Source: Pithys albifrons albifrons (lineage: Eukaryota > Chordata > Aves > Passeriformes > Thamnophilidae). Taken from it: a stretch of DNA of 64,000 nucleotides. Positions 38,941 to 48,794 of the stretch are shown in pieces. The stretch is taken from assembly GCF_047495875.1 (NCBI RefSeq), contig NC_092460.1, forward strand, positions 10,158,520-10,222,519, given 5' to 3'. Within the stretch, counting starts at the first letter, position 1. Every line of letters begins with the position of its first letter. The translations under genes were made by a program, and so were the position numbers. The notes under the pieces were generated by a model, which saw nothing but the letters and a program-made list of their open reading frames with translations, ran no database searches and had not been told where the DNA came from.

Positions 38941-39662
38941 CGCTCGAGGGTGCCAGTCAGGAGCGGGGCGGGCGGGGAGCGGCCGCCGCCAGCGCCGACG
39001 CGGGGCGGGGCGGGGCGGGAGTGCTGCGGCAGCGCCCGGCGGGTGAGCCGCGCTACGTGCCGAGGGGCGGGGCCGGCGGGGCGCGAGCGCCGCGCGCGGG
39101 GCGACTCCCGCGTCGGGACACGTGGCAGAGCGCTGGGGCGGCGCGCGGGGCGGGCAGGAGGCCTGGGCGGAGACGGGGGCGCGGGGCGCATGCGCGGTGG
39201 GGCCGGGCGCGGGGCCTGCCGAGCGGCACGTCCGCGCGCGGGGGGCGGGGGGTCCCGCCGGGGGGTCCCGGGGACACCGCCCGGCACCAGCACCGGGACC
39301 GCCCCTGGCCGGGGCGGCGGGACCCGCGCACCCGCAGCCGGCCAAACCTCGGCCACGGAGCCCCGAACAAAGGCCGCGGGGCCGTGAGGCGGAGGGGCGG
39401 CCCCCTTGGCGGGAGGAGAGGCCCCGCGGCGCTCGGTGCCCACGCTCGACCCGGGCAGCTCCACCCGGCGCCGGTGCCCGTGGGTGCTGCGGGAGGGAGC
39501 GGAGGAAGGGGACGGAGCTTGGGCGCGGCGGGATGACGCTGGGGACACGCAGTCGGGGCTGCTCGGAGCAGGCCGCGCACCGGGAGCGGCGGTGCGGGCG
39601 CTCAGCCGGTCTCGCCGCCCCCGCGGAGGGCGGTGCGGGCGCTGCGGCGGGCCCGATCCCGG

Positions 39663-39850
39663 TCACGGCGCGGCGATCCAGGGGTGCCGCAGGCTCTGCG
39701 CGGCGCTGGCGCGGCGCTCGGGCGCGTAGTGCAGCGCGGGCAGCAGGAAGGTGGCGAAAGCGGCCGCGGCCCGCGGGGTCCAGCCGTGCCGGTCCGCCAG
39801 GGTGCCGAGGAGGCTGCGGGGGGACAGCCGGGACAGCCGCAGGAGCGCGC
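39663..39850 (-). CDS. SRPK-like kinase coding exon 11 (C-terminus and stop)
   Basis: 188 nt after CTCCGCCAG, ending TGA at 39665-39663. It encodes ALLRLSRLSPRSLLGTLADR, then HGWTPRAAAAFATFLLPALH, then YAPERRASAAQSLRHPWIAA and P. SRPKs end [28 protein letters not shown], so the C-lobe end is complete. The exon is far more GC-rich than the others, with alanine and arginine runs, because it lies inside a CpG island. No AATAAA or ATTAAA was found downstream in the island. Confidence 0.92.
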
Positions 39851-42800
39851 CTGGCGGAGACAGCGGGCGCAGCGCATCAGTCACACCGCGCGGCTGAGGC
39901 GGCCACATTAACCTGAAGCGCCCTGAGAGATCCCTGCCCTCGCCCTGAAGTCGGCTCTGTGAGCTCCGCCTGCGCTGCCCCCATGCAGGTTTGGCTCTCG
40001 GGTGTTTCTCGGCAATCGCCTTTCCAAGCTAGTGTTTGGAGTCTCCCCATTCCCGAGTGCTTCCTGCGTGAGAACGTGGCCAAGAGTGCGCAGCGTTCCC
40101 AGAATAGTCCTGCACAGCCATTGCTGCTGGTTCCTGCGCCTGCCCACAGACACCGCATGCGTTTGGCTATTTCACAGCCCACGAGACACTTAATGTTGGA
40201 TTCGTTTTGTGTTTACCGGCTCCGTGGGGCCCAGAAGAGTGTACGACTGAGCGAGGAGCTGCCCTCATCCCCCAGAGCTGCGGTGTAAATGCAGTGATTC
40301 AGGTTCAACATGTGTGGTCAAGCCAGGCTGGTTCACATAGAGAGTGAATGTAGAACTAGTTTTGACTCATTTCTTTTGAGCAGCATAGAAGGAGTAAGTG
40401 TGAGCAAAGCATGTGGATGTGCAGGGAGGTGCTGTTGGATTCCAGCATGGGACCAGCACTCATTACTGATGAGCTGTGGGTAGGCTGAGGCTGTGGGGTT
40501 GGTGAGTGTGAAAGCAGAGAGGGAGGATGATAGACCAAATTGCGGAAGGATGGAGTCATGTGATGCTGTGTGGTCAAAGACAAGGATTTCAAGACTTATG
40601 AGTCAAAGGGAAGGGAACTAGGGAGAATAAAACAGAAAAAATGTTACACTTGGGTCAGAAGGCTAAATATAGCAGCCATGTTGGAAGGATGTGTGTGTCC
40701 CATTCTGGTCATCATTGTTCTCTGCCAGTGAACGGGTGAAATCCAGCCAGTTACACACTCTTTGGGCCTTCCTGGCTTGTAGTTGTTTCCTGTCCATATT
40801 TCCATTCTCTCTGAATCCAAAGGAGAAAGAATGGAATTGTTTTCCCTGTTGGGTGTTTGCTATGACTGTTTTTCAGGATTTTGCATTCATCCCCTGGAAT
40901 GCTCATGGATTGCAAAGGTAGGCAGGGCAAGGAGTGTTACTGCTCTTTATGAAATCTCTGCTTGTAACTTTGGAGGCATTTCAGCGTGAGCTGAGTAGGA
41001 GTGTGTCAGAGATTCACCATGATTTTTAAAGTAAACTTCCTTACTCTAATGCTTACCTGGCCTGCTGAAAAATTTTGTTGACTTGTTCCATGAGAAAGCA
41101 ATTTGAGGAGGAATTCTTCCCAGGAGTTCGATAATACGAGCCACGTGATCTAGAGAGAGGGAGGGAAAACACATCTGGATACAATGGTTGTAACACTTGC
41201 GTCAGTGAAATGAATAAAGCTGATGGAGTCCTACCGTCATCTCTGGAGAAGTATTTCCCAGGTTGGGGATCAAATAGACACTCCCCAGTTGCCATTTCAA
41301 ATGCCTGGAAATGGAGTAACATTGTTAATTCACTGTCTTGGAGTTCTTCGCCACTAACTGATCATATTGTTTTCCCTTGCTATCACACAAAACTGATCCT
41401 AAAATATGGAAATACTCACACTGGCTTGATCTGTACCACAGTCAAACACCACCTTTAGCTGCATCATGATGAAAAGCAGCATATGCTTGATTCAGTCTGA
41501 CATACACAGAGTGTGAATTGCCTTAGAGCTTGAACTAACTAGGACTGGATTTTAGCAGCAGCCATGCCTTTGCCCCAAAGAGAACTATTGCAGACGGCCC
41601 CTTTTGTCTTCTCAGCGAGGAAGCTTTGCTTTGTATGAAAAGCTGGGGGCTGAGGACATGCTGCCCTGGCCATTTAGTGTCTGTCACCTCCCTGCATGCA
41701 CAGCACTGTCCCCAGTCCTACCAGGCAGGCTGTGCTCCACATATCTGCAGGAGTGCCATAGTCCAATCCAAGAAGCACTTCCAGGGCACGATATGGCTGG
41801 GTCTGTATCTCCTTGGAAAAGGGCTTGTACTGAAACAGAAACACTCCCTTTAGTTGGTGTCTGTAAGCCAGGCACAGCAAGGCTGGTGCTCACAAGCTTC
41901 CCACACAGTGAGGGTACACAGGGCAGGACTGGACATGTGTCCTTAGCTCTGCACAGGGCATGGCCAGCATGTTCCCAGCCCCACTGACACCAGAGGGAAT
42001 CTACCTCTCCATATTTCACACTGAACATACATTTGAATTTCTAATTGTAGGGACTAAGTGCAAGCTGGAAAAATGTCCAAAGCTGACAGTGTCTTCAGGA
42101 GCACAGTGCCCAGCTCAGAGCTGGGAGTGCTGGGCATAACACACCCTGAAATCAGCATCTCTTCAGCGTGCTGAGATAGCTATTAGGCTGTAAAGAGGGA
42201 CATGGGGTGGGATGGAAAGATGCACACAGCATCCAGCACTGTCATGCGACTGAAACTCAGGGTACACTCACTGTCCAGCACGCACTGCCCAGATCTGCAA
42301 TTTTCACTTCTAGGCTCATTAATTCAGATTCTTCCAACTGATTGCCAAGATGATCTCCTAAGTGGAAAGGACAGTGAGAAATCAGGTCTTTCTGAACCTA
42401 CAGGTACACATCACCACAGGAGAGGCATGTCTGCTTTCCTTTAAAGTTTCTCAGCCTAAAAGGTCCTAAAATGCTTTTTATCATCAATTAAAGTCTGCCT
42501 GTTTTGTGAGGAAAGACAAAGGAAGGACTGATACCCAGTAAAAAGAGGATGTTTAGGAAGAAGGTAGTGGAACAGTGTGACCGTGTGCTCCTGTCCTGCT
42601 GCAGGGCTCCTCTAGCACCAAGGTTAAATTACTGTGAGCCCATCCTACCAGCAGTGTTCAGAATCAAAACATCTGTAATTCCTCCTCAGCCTTCAGCAGC
42701 CTGGCTGTCACAGACCTTGGATACAGCCTGCTTGGCAAGCACTGTGAGGGTTACATTTTCTCATATGACCCTAGAAAAGAGTAATTGCTGCTTAGTTCTT

Positions 42801-45800
42801 TACAGTGAGCTGTCAGCTTATGTCTAATACTGTGCTTTTCTGCTCTGAGCGAAAGGCTCAGTCACTAATTTAGCATTCCCTGATTGCCCCAGAGTTTAAG
42901 AGACAAAACAGCACCGTCATGGGAGAAATGCTCATGGGAGAACACAGTGCAGGGATAATATGAAAGGTCTCATGGCTGGGAGATGAGCTAATCTCTTGAG
43001 AAACTCTACAGTCCTACATGTTATTCAATATTCACACCATTTGCTGCAAATAAATTGTGTCTCAAAAGGCCTTGAAGATTAGCAGTACATACAAGTCTCC
43101 CACAAAACTCAGAAATAAGGGAAATAAAGAGCAGAAGTGTCATACAGCTTTGTGATCAAACCATTTTGTGTGTAAACCTTTCAGTGACTGAAAACACCAA
43201 ACAGGGAACTGTCCTGTGCTTAAGGCCATGGGAGGGCTCTGAGACTGTGGGCCTGTTAACAGGCACATGTGACCTGTAGTTTTCCTCCACACAAACTCGC
43301 CTGCAAGAAACTCACCTGCAAGGCCTCATTTCTGTAGCTGCCTTGAGGAGTTGCTCAGTCTGATGTTTGTGTTAAGCAGAGATAGGAGAGGCCCCTCAGC
43401 AGCTTAAGCTGGCTGTAATGTACTGGCTGTTGCAGAAGATGGGAACCTTTCCTGAGGTATCTGTACCTGCTGCCAATCTTTCCCTCCCACCAATAAACAT
43501 TTCTTGTTAAAAAAACCCTGGAGTGCTCACCTACTCCTTTTAGCTTCACGTGTGTTCTCTGGCCACAGTCGAGGGTATCCATGAGTAGCCTTTGGAGGTT
43601 TTTGTCGTGTCCATACAGCAGGATGTTCTCTGGTTTGATGTCCGCATGGATAATGTGGCAGCGCTTGTGCAGGAAGTGCAGCCCTGCCAGCACCTGGGCG
43701 AGCAGGCAGGATGTCACACTGGCCACATGAGGGGCCTCACCACCCCCCTGCCCCAGCCGCTCTCTGAACCCTGCAGGTATGCAAGCTGTGGGCATTCTGG
43801 TACTGATGATAACTATCAGCCATGAATTATTTCCTGTTGGGAATTATAAATTATTTCCTGTAGGAGCAGGCACAAGGGGTTCTGTTGCACAACACGGCAG
43901 GATGAGTGGACGCCAGAGCCCCACATGCCCAGTGGGAACTGGGGAGCCCAGTGGGGTTTGCAGTGACATGTGACAAAAGGCAGTGTGAAAATCCACAGAT
44001 ACCAGCATGGACAGGCACGCCTGGGAAGATGGGAAGAGGATGGGCCTACAAGGAAGTATTGTGATTACAAAGCTGAACTTCTGCAAAACCATTCCTGTGT
44101 GTATTGCTGTATGTCCTGGGACCACCGTGCCTTCTAGGTGGTGATAACCAGCCCCCAACTTCCATTTGAATGATGGTGACATGGCATGGAAGGGTGTCCC
44201 ATCATACAAGGAAATGAGATGCAGCATAACCCAGACAGGAGGAGGGAGAGACCAGGAACGAGTGCTTGGAGATGATTTCAGGGCCCTGCAGGAGAGCCAT
44301 GTAGGGAAAGAACAGCCTACGATGGAGCAGGGTGAGCCTGGCCTGTCACAGGGGAGAGAGAAGCAACACCTACCAGAGAGGAACAGTCACTATCAGAAAT
44401 CAATAACAGCAACAGGCTACTGGGAGAGTTACGCTTGTTTTTTAAACACTCTGGACAGACATAAACGGCTGGCAAATATTCTCTGTATTATCAAATTCTA
44501 TTCTGGGATGAACACCAGCCCCAGGGAAATACCAACCTTAAATGGTAACTGTGAAACGCGGGGAAAGATTTAAATAACTAAACTGGAATGAATCAGAAGT
44601 AAATACTACTCCAGTGCTGATCTGAAGTGGGAAAACAGATCTGAGATTTTACAAATAAAGCAGATAATGGATCAAGCAAAATGCCTGGGTATGAAATGGA
44701 GCACAGAGATGAATGCCACTACATTTTTGTGTAGCTTATTCAGGTGTTAGTGGAGCTTTTTTGGAGAAAGAAGAGGGTATTCCAGAAAAAAAGAGTGGAG
44801 GAAGCAGTTTTCTTTCTCAGTGTCCCTAGAAGGGCATGGGAATCAGGGTAGCAAATCTTCATCTTGGCACGTGTTCAGACTTCTGATAAATCTCAGCACA
44901 AGGAGCAAAGTGTAATTTTAACTCTTCTAAGGCCTCACTCAGGTTTCCTATTCCTAAGCACAGCCAGTGCATAAGAAACTCAGTTTTCACACTGTTTTTC
45001 ATCGGCACACCACATCCTTAAAGGGCACAGAGGAAGAGTTGGCTCTGTGCAGGAAAACTTTAACATGGGAAGAGAATCAGCCAAGCAAATCAACAATTTA
45101 GAAATTCCTGGAAGGATTGGAGGGAGACCTCAAGCAGCCTTCAGTGGTGCCGTGCAGAAAGCTGCTGGAGCTGACAGTGTTGCTACCTGCAGCTTGGTGC
45201 CAAGGCAGATGCCAATGGCCTGGCATTGCTGCCAGAGGAGACTTCTCAGGCAGCAGGAGGGCAGAGATACACATGTTCTGCCCACCAGAAGCAGAATTGT
45301 GGCAGGCTGTTTGTCCCCAGCTACCCCTGTGAGCAGCAGAACTGCTGGAGAACTCCATGATCACTGAGATGATGGGTACAGAAATGCTGGCCCTGACTCT
45401 GGTGCAGGTCTGCAGGCTGCTGGCGTTCCGTGGTGGTGGCTCTGACTCCTTCCCAAACCCAAGGAGGCTACAGCTTGGGCAGTACCGCCCAAGTAAGGTC
45501 CAAGTAATGCCCTTCCCCCTTGGGAAGAAGACTGTGGCATGTCTTTGAGCCAACAGTCCTTTGGTGTCCTCACCCAGTTCCAGGTAAGTTCTCACCTGCT
45601 GTAAAGACTTTTTCACGAAAGACAAGGGCAGTCCCTGGGCTGTGTAGTTTCCCATCAGACATCGCAGAGAAGGACCCAGCACCTCAAATACCAGGCACAC
45701 ATGTGGGAGAGAGTCAGGGATTCACTAACAGGGAGAAGGTGCTACCACCAGCCCTTTGCCTTTCACCAGAGCAACAAAATACCTCCTTATCAAACCCCTC

Positions 45801-48772
45801 CCTCCAGCCACCTCCATGTGCCCTGGTCCAGCTACAGCCCTGCTCATCCTTATGGCAGCACAGCACTTGGGTTTACACCATCCTGTGGCTCTCCAAGGCA
45901 AGCCCAGGCTTTGCTGGCTCAGAGCTGCAGCACTCTCCAAGGAAGGATATGGAAGCCATTCTCTCCAATCATTCTGAAGTCATCTAACAAAGAGACTATG
46001 TTTTCTCCTGCCCGGTCCTTCTTCTTCATGCAGTTCACCTGAGGGGGAGGATTCCAAGAAAGCTGCAATTAGAGACATTATATGCACAAGGATACCTTGC
46101 ACCCATTTTATCCTGTTTGACAGACTTTCTTGTCCAAGACTTGGCACTTCATGACAAATCCCATGAAAAGAGCATCAGAAAAACCAAATGCTCCAAACAC
46201 ACAAGCAAACACCTTTTACCAAGGAATGAGTTTCTCCATGTTGTCCCACTCTTGACCAGGTGGGCCCATCACCCTCACAGTGTCAAAATACCTCACATCA
46301 ATCCTGCTGGTGGTGTCTAGCAGGCTTCCTGCTGCTTATTCTATCCATGCAGACCCAGAAAGTGCTCCTACTTGTGCTGGAAGGGCATTCCCCCAAAAAC
46401 ACAACTTCCTGCTCCCAGCAGCAATGGCAATATCCTTTGCCCTTCTGCAGCCTTTGCTCCTTGTTCGCAGAGCAGGGATGGCTGTCTCTTCCTGGCTAAG
46501 GGCAGCAGGCTGTGACATCACCTTTTAAATCTCACACCATCCCTTCAGCAATTTCTCTGAAGGGATTGCAGAGAGGCAGAGACCTTATGGTCACCTTTGG
46601 CCCCTCAAATGCTACTTATCCTGTCAGGGTAGACAGCAACTTCCACATCAGGAGGATGTGGGCTTCTTTGGGCTGGAAAAGGGTTGGCTTGTGGGCAAGT
46701 ACTGCAGAGACCTACCTCTAAGATATGGAGGGCTAGTGGAGGGAGTGAACACATCCTTTGTGCCAGAACCAGGGGTGATCAAACCTGGCACATGGGAAGT
46801 TCAAAAACAAGGCAGAAGAGGTGGTTCTTCATCCAGCACATGAGGAACTGGGGGCAGTTCTTGTTACAAGGGGCTGTGGGAAGCATGGGAGACCAGATTG
46901 GCTCTCTTGGCAGCTCTGCAGGCACTGACCCTACTGTGCTGGTGGAATCAGCCCTGGGAACCAGCTGCATGCTGCTGAATGGGCAGGCGTGTCTCCCAGA
47001 GACAATTAATAATAAATCAGGGCTAGGGCTTGGTTTGTATGCACAGTTGTGCTGATGCATAGAAAAGCAGTCCTCTGATTACATTAAATTAGTGCCACTT
47101 GGTACTTCCTCTTGCATCACTGCATCTGGCTCATGTCCCTTTGGATAGGGCCTACAGATTTACAGGTGTGAACTAAACCTTTCTCAAACCTGTTGGAGAA
47201 AGGCCACAGAGTAATTTAAAATGTAAAATGTAATGGCTTTTAGTTATCTGACACTGATGTAACTTCATATTTGGGTAAACTTAAAGAATTGTAACCATGA
47301 GCTTTTGAGAACTAGCAACTCAAGCCCAAGCACCTTCAAAGGCAACTCACTGAGACCCAGATACAGACACCTAATTACCACCTCCATTAGCAAAGGCAGG
47401 AAGAAGCTTTCTGACTTCAGACGTTTATTATATTTTTGCTACATCATACCTTTTTTCTATTGCAGATATTTCCTTTTACTTCAGCATCACTGTTGTGATA
47501 GAGCAATGTCTCCTGAGCTGGGAATAACAGATACAGCAGACACACTCCCATCTCCTTTTTAGGAATATTACCACCTTCTTCTGTGGATTATCCACCTTAT
47601 CTTTCTGCAGATTCCTCCTATTTGCTGGATTTCAGTCTTAGCTAAAAGAAATGGGCTGACAGGGCAAGTGGGACACAGGCAGCATGTCCCAGTATGACAG
47701 GAGAAGGTTCCTGTTTAAGAGGTCAATGCTAAGCCAGGGTGATTTCTATGAATTTCCTAAGTTGTGGTTTTTTCCTGTTCCCCACCTACCTCCTGGTACT
47801 GAGACCTGAAGGGAGAGGAGATGGTAAAGCTGATACTCAGTCCTGAACTCAGTGAAGCAAAGCACAGAGCCCCAGAATATACTTACACAGCGGAGGAGAG
47901 CGACCTCATCCTGGGCAGTCTCAACAACACCTTCCCTGCTTTTTAGGACCTTCACAGCTACCTGTTTCTTCCTCCTGGGAAATGAACCACAGCTGCCAGC
48001 CAGTGCACGTCAGAGTGGCCCTAACAAGCAGCACCTCCCCTTCTCCCAGTCACCCAGCTTGGTGCTTGCAAAGGGAGGGTGCTGTCCTTCTGCAAGGAGC
48101 CTTGACCTTGGTCTGCAGCACCCCAGGCCCATCCCTCCTGCCAGCATCTGGCAGCACAGCTGCCTCATGAACCAGCAAGGGACTGGAGAGGAAAAGACAG
48201 AGCATGGATACTGCAGGGTCTAAATGAGAAAAGAAAATGCAGAGCAAGGGCTGATCCCACCTCTTTACGTTCTTCGGTTTCTGGGGACCAGTTCTGCGTG
48301 TTGCATCCCATGGATCTCACTGCCAAGTTTTCCCTGCCCCTGGGGATGCCAATATGCTCCCAGGAAGGCAGCTGTGCTCTGCTGTTTCTGTGAGAGCATC
48401 TGGTCTGCCCAGGAGATCAGCCACCCCTTCCCACCTCCCTGGAAGGCAATTCACCCCTCACCTCACATCCTGGCACAGCCAGACAGTGGCAAAGGCACCG
48501 CAGCCCAGCTCGTGCAGTGCCTGGTATTGCGTGTTGAACACCTCTCCCTCCTGCACGGGGTGGTGGCCTCCTGCAGAGATCATTGCCAAGAGACATTAGT
48601 GACATCTCTAAATGCTCTTAGACTGGAGGAGCAGCTGAGGACAGCCAGACAGGTCCTGGTGACCTCCTCTTGCCAGGGAGGAACCTGGCACAATCTTGGC
48701 TCTGGAGCCACATGCCAGGAACTGACCTGTGTGCTGAGCTGGCAGCATCTCCTCCTGCACTTGCTCCTCCAT
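39663..48772 (-). CDS. SRPK-family SR-protein kinase (SRPK3-like), compact form, complete
   Basis: Eleven coding exons (48772-48727, 48570-48462, 47974-47887, 46038-45951, 45702-45596, 43693-43531, 42357-42272, 41829-41722, 41304-41235, 41149-41057, 39850-39663) join into 381 codons plus stop, phases consistent throughout. SRPKs phosphorylate Arg-Ser dipeptides of splicing factors. Visible motifs: GGHHPV entry motif (16-21), glycine loop GCGAFATVW (38-46), VAVK with catalytic Lys60, helix-C Glu75, HADIKPEN (162-169), DLG (222-224), QPYRALEVLLG, GTPADMWSTAC (254-264), FDP...YFSRDDDH and C-terminal RRASAAQSLRHPW, all SRPK-specific. The protein is much shorter than SRPK1-3 (about 550-700 residues in human) because the spacer between HADIKPENILL and DLG is only about 45 residues. 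Active-site residues are intact, so an active kinase is predicted. It is quite diverged from SRPK1-3, hence no symbol. Start choice is moderate: good Kozak (GCCATGG), but the frame is open upstream to an acceptor. Confidence 0.92.
41057..41149 (-). CDS. SRPK-like kinase coding exon 10
   Basis: 93 nt between CTCTCTCTAG and GTAAGC. The split codon gives D, then HVARIIELLGRIPPQIAFSW and NKSTKFFSRP, equivalent to DHIA-IIELLG ... FF of SRPKs, the region that forms part of the substrate-docking groove. The intron separating it from exon 9 is only 85 bases. Confidence 0.93.
41235..41304 (-). CDS. SRPK-like kinase coding exon 9
   Basis: 70 nt between CATTTCCAG and GTAGGA, encoding AFEMATGECLFDPQPGKYFS and RDD, matching the SRPK block [22 protein letters not shown]. 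Ends in phase 1. Confidence 0.94.
41722..41829 (-). CDS. SRPK-like kinase coding exon 8 (activation segment)
   Basis: 108 nt, phase 0 both sides, between CTGTTTCAG and GTAGGA. It encodes YKPFSKEIQTQPYRALEVLL and GLDYGTPADMWSTACL. The QxYR-LEVL-G and PADxWSTAC strings are diagnostic of SRPKs, whose activation loop is short and needs no phosphorylation. Confidence 0.95.
42272..42357 (-). CDS. SRPK-like kinase coding exon 7 (DLG motif)
   Basis: 86 nt after a pyrimidine tract ending CACTTAG and before GTGAGT. It encodes GDHLGNQLEESELMSLEVK and then IADLGSACWT. SRPKs have KIADLGNACW, with DLG in place of DFG. The phase-1 entry fixes the acceptor: the alternative TAG 39 bases upstream would break frame. 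Confidence 0.9.
43531..43693 (-). CDS. SRPK-like kinase coding exon 6 (catalytic loop)
   Basis: 163 nt between TCGCCCAG and GTGAGC. It encodes VLAGLHFLHKRCHIIHADIK, then PENILLYGHD, then NLQRLLMDTLDCGQRTHV and KLKGV. HAD replaces the general HRD, as SRPKs have HTD. After PENILL the family normally enters its long spacer; here only a short linker follows. Confidence 0.94.
45596..45702 (-). CDS. SRPK-like kinase coding exon 5 (hinge)
   Basis: 107 nt. After the split His it encodes VCLVFEVLGPSLRCLMGN, then YTAQGLPLSFVKKSLQQ, matching the hinge and following helix of SRPKs (CMVFEVLG ... QGLPLPCVKKIIQQV). The donor is CAGCAG|GTGAGA. The acceptor is the AC end of the U12-type intron. Confidence 0.9.
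45703..45950 (-). other. Probable U12-type AT-AC intron of the SRPK-like kinase
   Basis: 248 nt. In transcript sense it starts ATATCCTTCC, matching the U12 AT-AC donor consensus ATATCCTT, and ends CCCAC. A branch-site-like ATCCCTGAC, 7 of 9 to the U12 consensus TTCCTTRAY, places the branch adenosine 11 bases from the end, within the usual U12 distance. Splicing here yields GENGFHVCLVFEVLG, in step with the SRPK family pattern GVNGTHICMVFEVLG. No GT-AG alternative preserves the frame: the only nearby AG acceptor brings in an immediate TGA after the phase-0 GT option. Confidence 0.82.
45951..46038 (-). CDS. SRPK-like kinase coding exon 4
   Basis: 88 nt after a CCCCCTCAG acceptor, encoding VNCMKKKDRAGENIVSLLDD and then FRMIGENGF plus one base. 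The SRPK family has VQLLDDFKISGVNG here. It does not end at a GT donor but at ATATCCTT, the U12-type donor, and the single leftover C combines with AT of exon 5 to make His111. Confidence 0.88.
47887..47974 (-). CDS. SRPK-like kinase coding exon 3 (catalytic lysine, helix C)
   Basis: 88 nt between TTCCCAG and GTAAGT. It encodes RRKKQVAVKVLKSREGVVET and then AQDEVALLRC, equivalent to the SRPK block VAMKVVKS...ETALDE. Lys60 and Glu75 should form the conserved salt bridge. It ends in phase 0. Confidence 0.93.
48462..48570 (-). CDS. SRPK-like kinase coding exon 2 (glycine loop)
   Basis: 109 nt between TCTCTGCAG and GTGAGG. It encodes GHHPVQEGEVFNTQYQALHEL, then the nucleotide-binding loop GCGAFATVWLCQDV. 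SRPK1-3 have GWGHFSTVW at this position; the key glycines and valine are kept while W and H are replaced. Confidence 0.92.
48727..48772 (-). CDS. SRPK-like kinase coding exon 1
   Basis: It encodes MEEQVQEEMLPAQHT and ends in phase 1 before GTCAGT. The ATG sits in GCCATGG. Upstream of it the frame stays open for seven codons to a TCGTGCCAG acceptor at about 48795, so the exon probably continues as 5'UTR (or as extra coding sequence) to 48794. The N-terminus is an inference; the exon-2 join G|GA-GGC exactly restores the SRPK GGxHPV motif. Confidence 0.7.
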
Positions 48773-48794
48773 GGCCCAGCAGCGCAGCAGATCC

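Larger units (their letters stand above)
37550..39880. promoter_or_regulatory. SETD5: Large CpG island: probable SETD5 promoter
   Basis: About 2.3 kb of very CpG-dense sequence with many GC boxes (for example three overlapping GGGGCGG units at 39001-39020) and no TATA box, a standard CpG-island promoter. SETD5 is the only gene on the minus strand downstream that lacks a promoter, and a CAG|GTAGGC donor at 38547 offers a first non-coding exon. The island also swallows the last coding exon of the neighbouring kinase at its right end. Direction of transcription is inferred, not shown. Confidence 0.7.
39851..48726 (-). other. Introns of the SRPK-like kinase gene
   Basis: The stretches over 300 bases are 39851-41056, 41305-41721, 41830-42271, 42358-43530, 43694-45595, 46039-47886 and 47975-48461. 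I see no additional exon, RNA gene or clear repeat in them on either strand. The right part of 39851-40300 is the shore of the CpG island. Exons occupy only a small share of the span. Confidence 0.7.

Noticed and set aside
37669..39666. A 665-codon open frame on the minus strand and several overlapping long frames on both strands across the CpG island
   Set aside because: Stop codons are rare in extremely GC-rich DNA; the frames overlap each other in every direction, are low-complexity Pro/Arg/Ala/Gly, and match no family. Only the 39663-39850 part in a different frame is a real exon.
45703..45950. Conventional GT-AG splicing between kinase exons 4 and 5
   Set aside because: The nearest usable GT comes after extra residues (HILPWR), and the only nearby AG acceptor then starts with TGA in frame; neither gives the conserved SRPK sequence. 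The AT-AC reading does.
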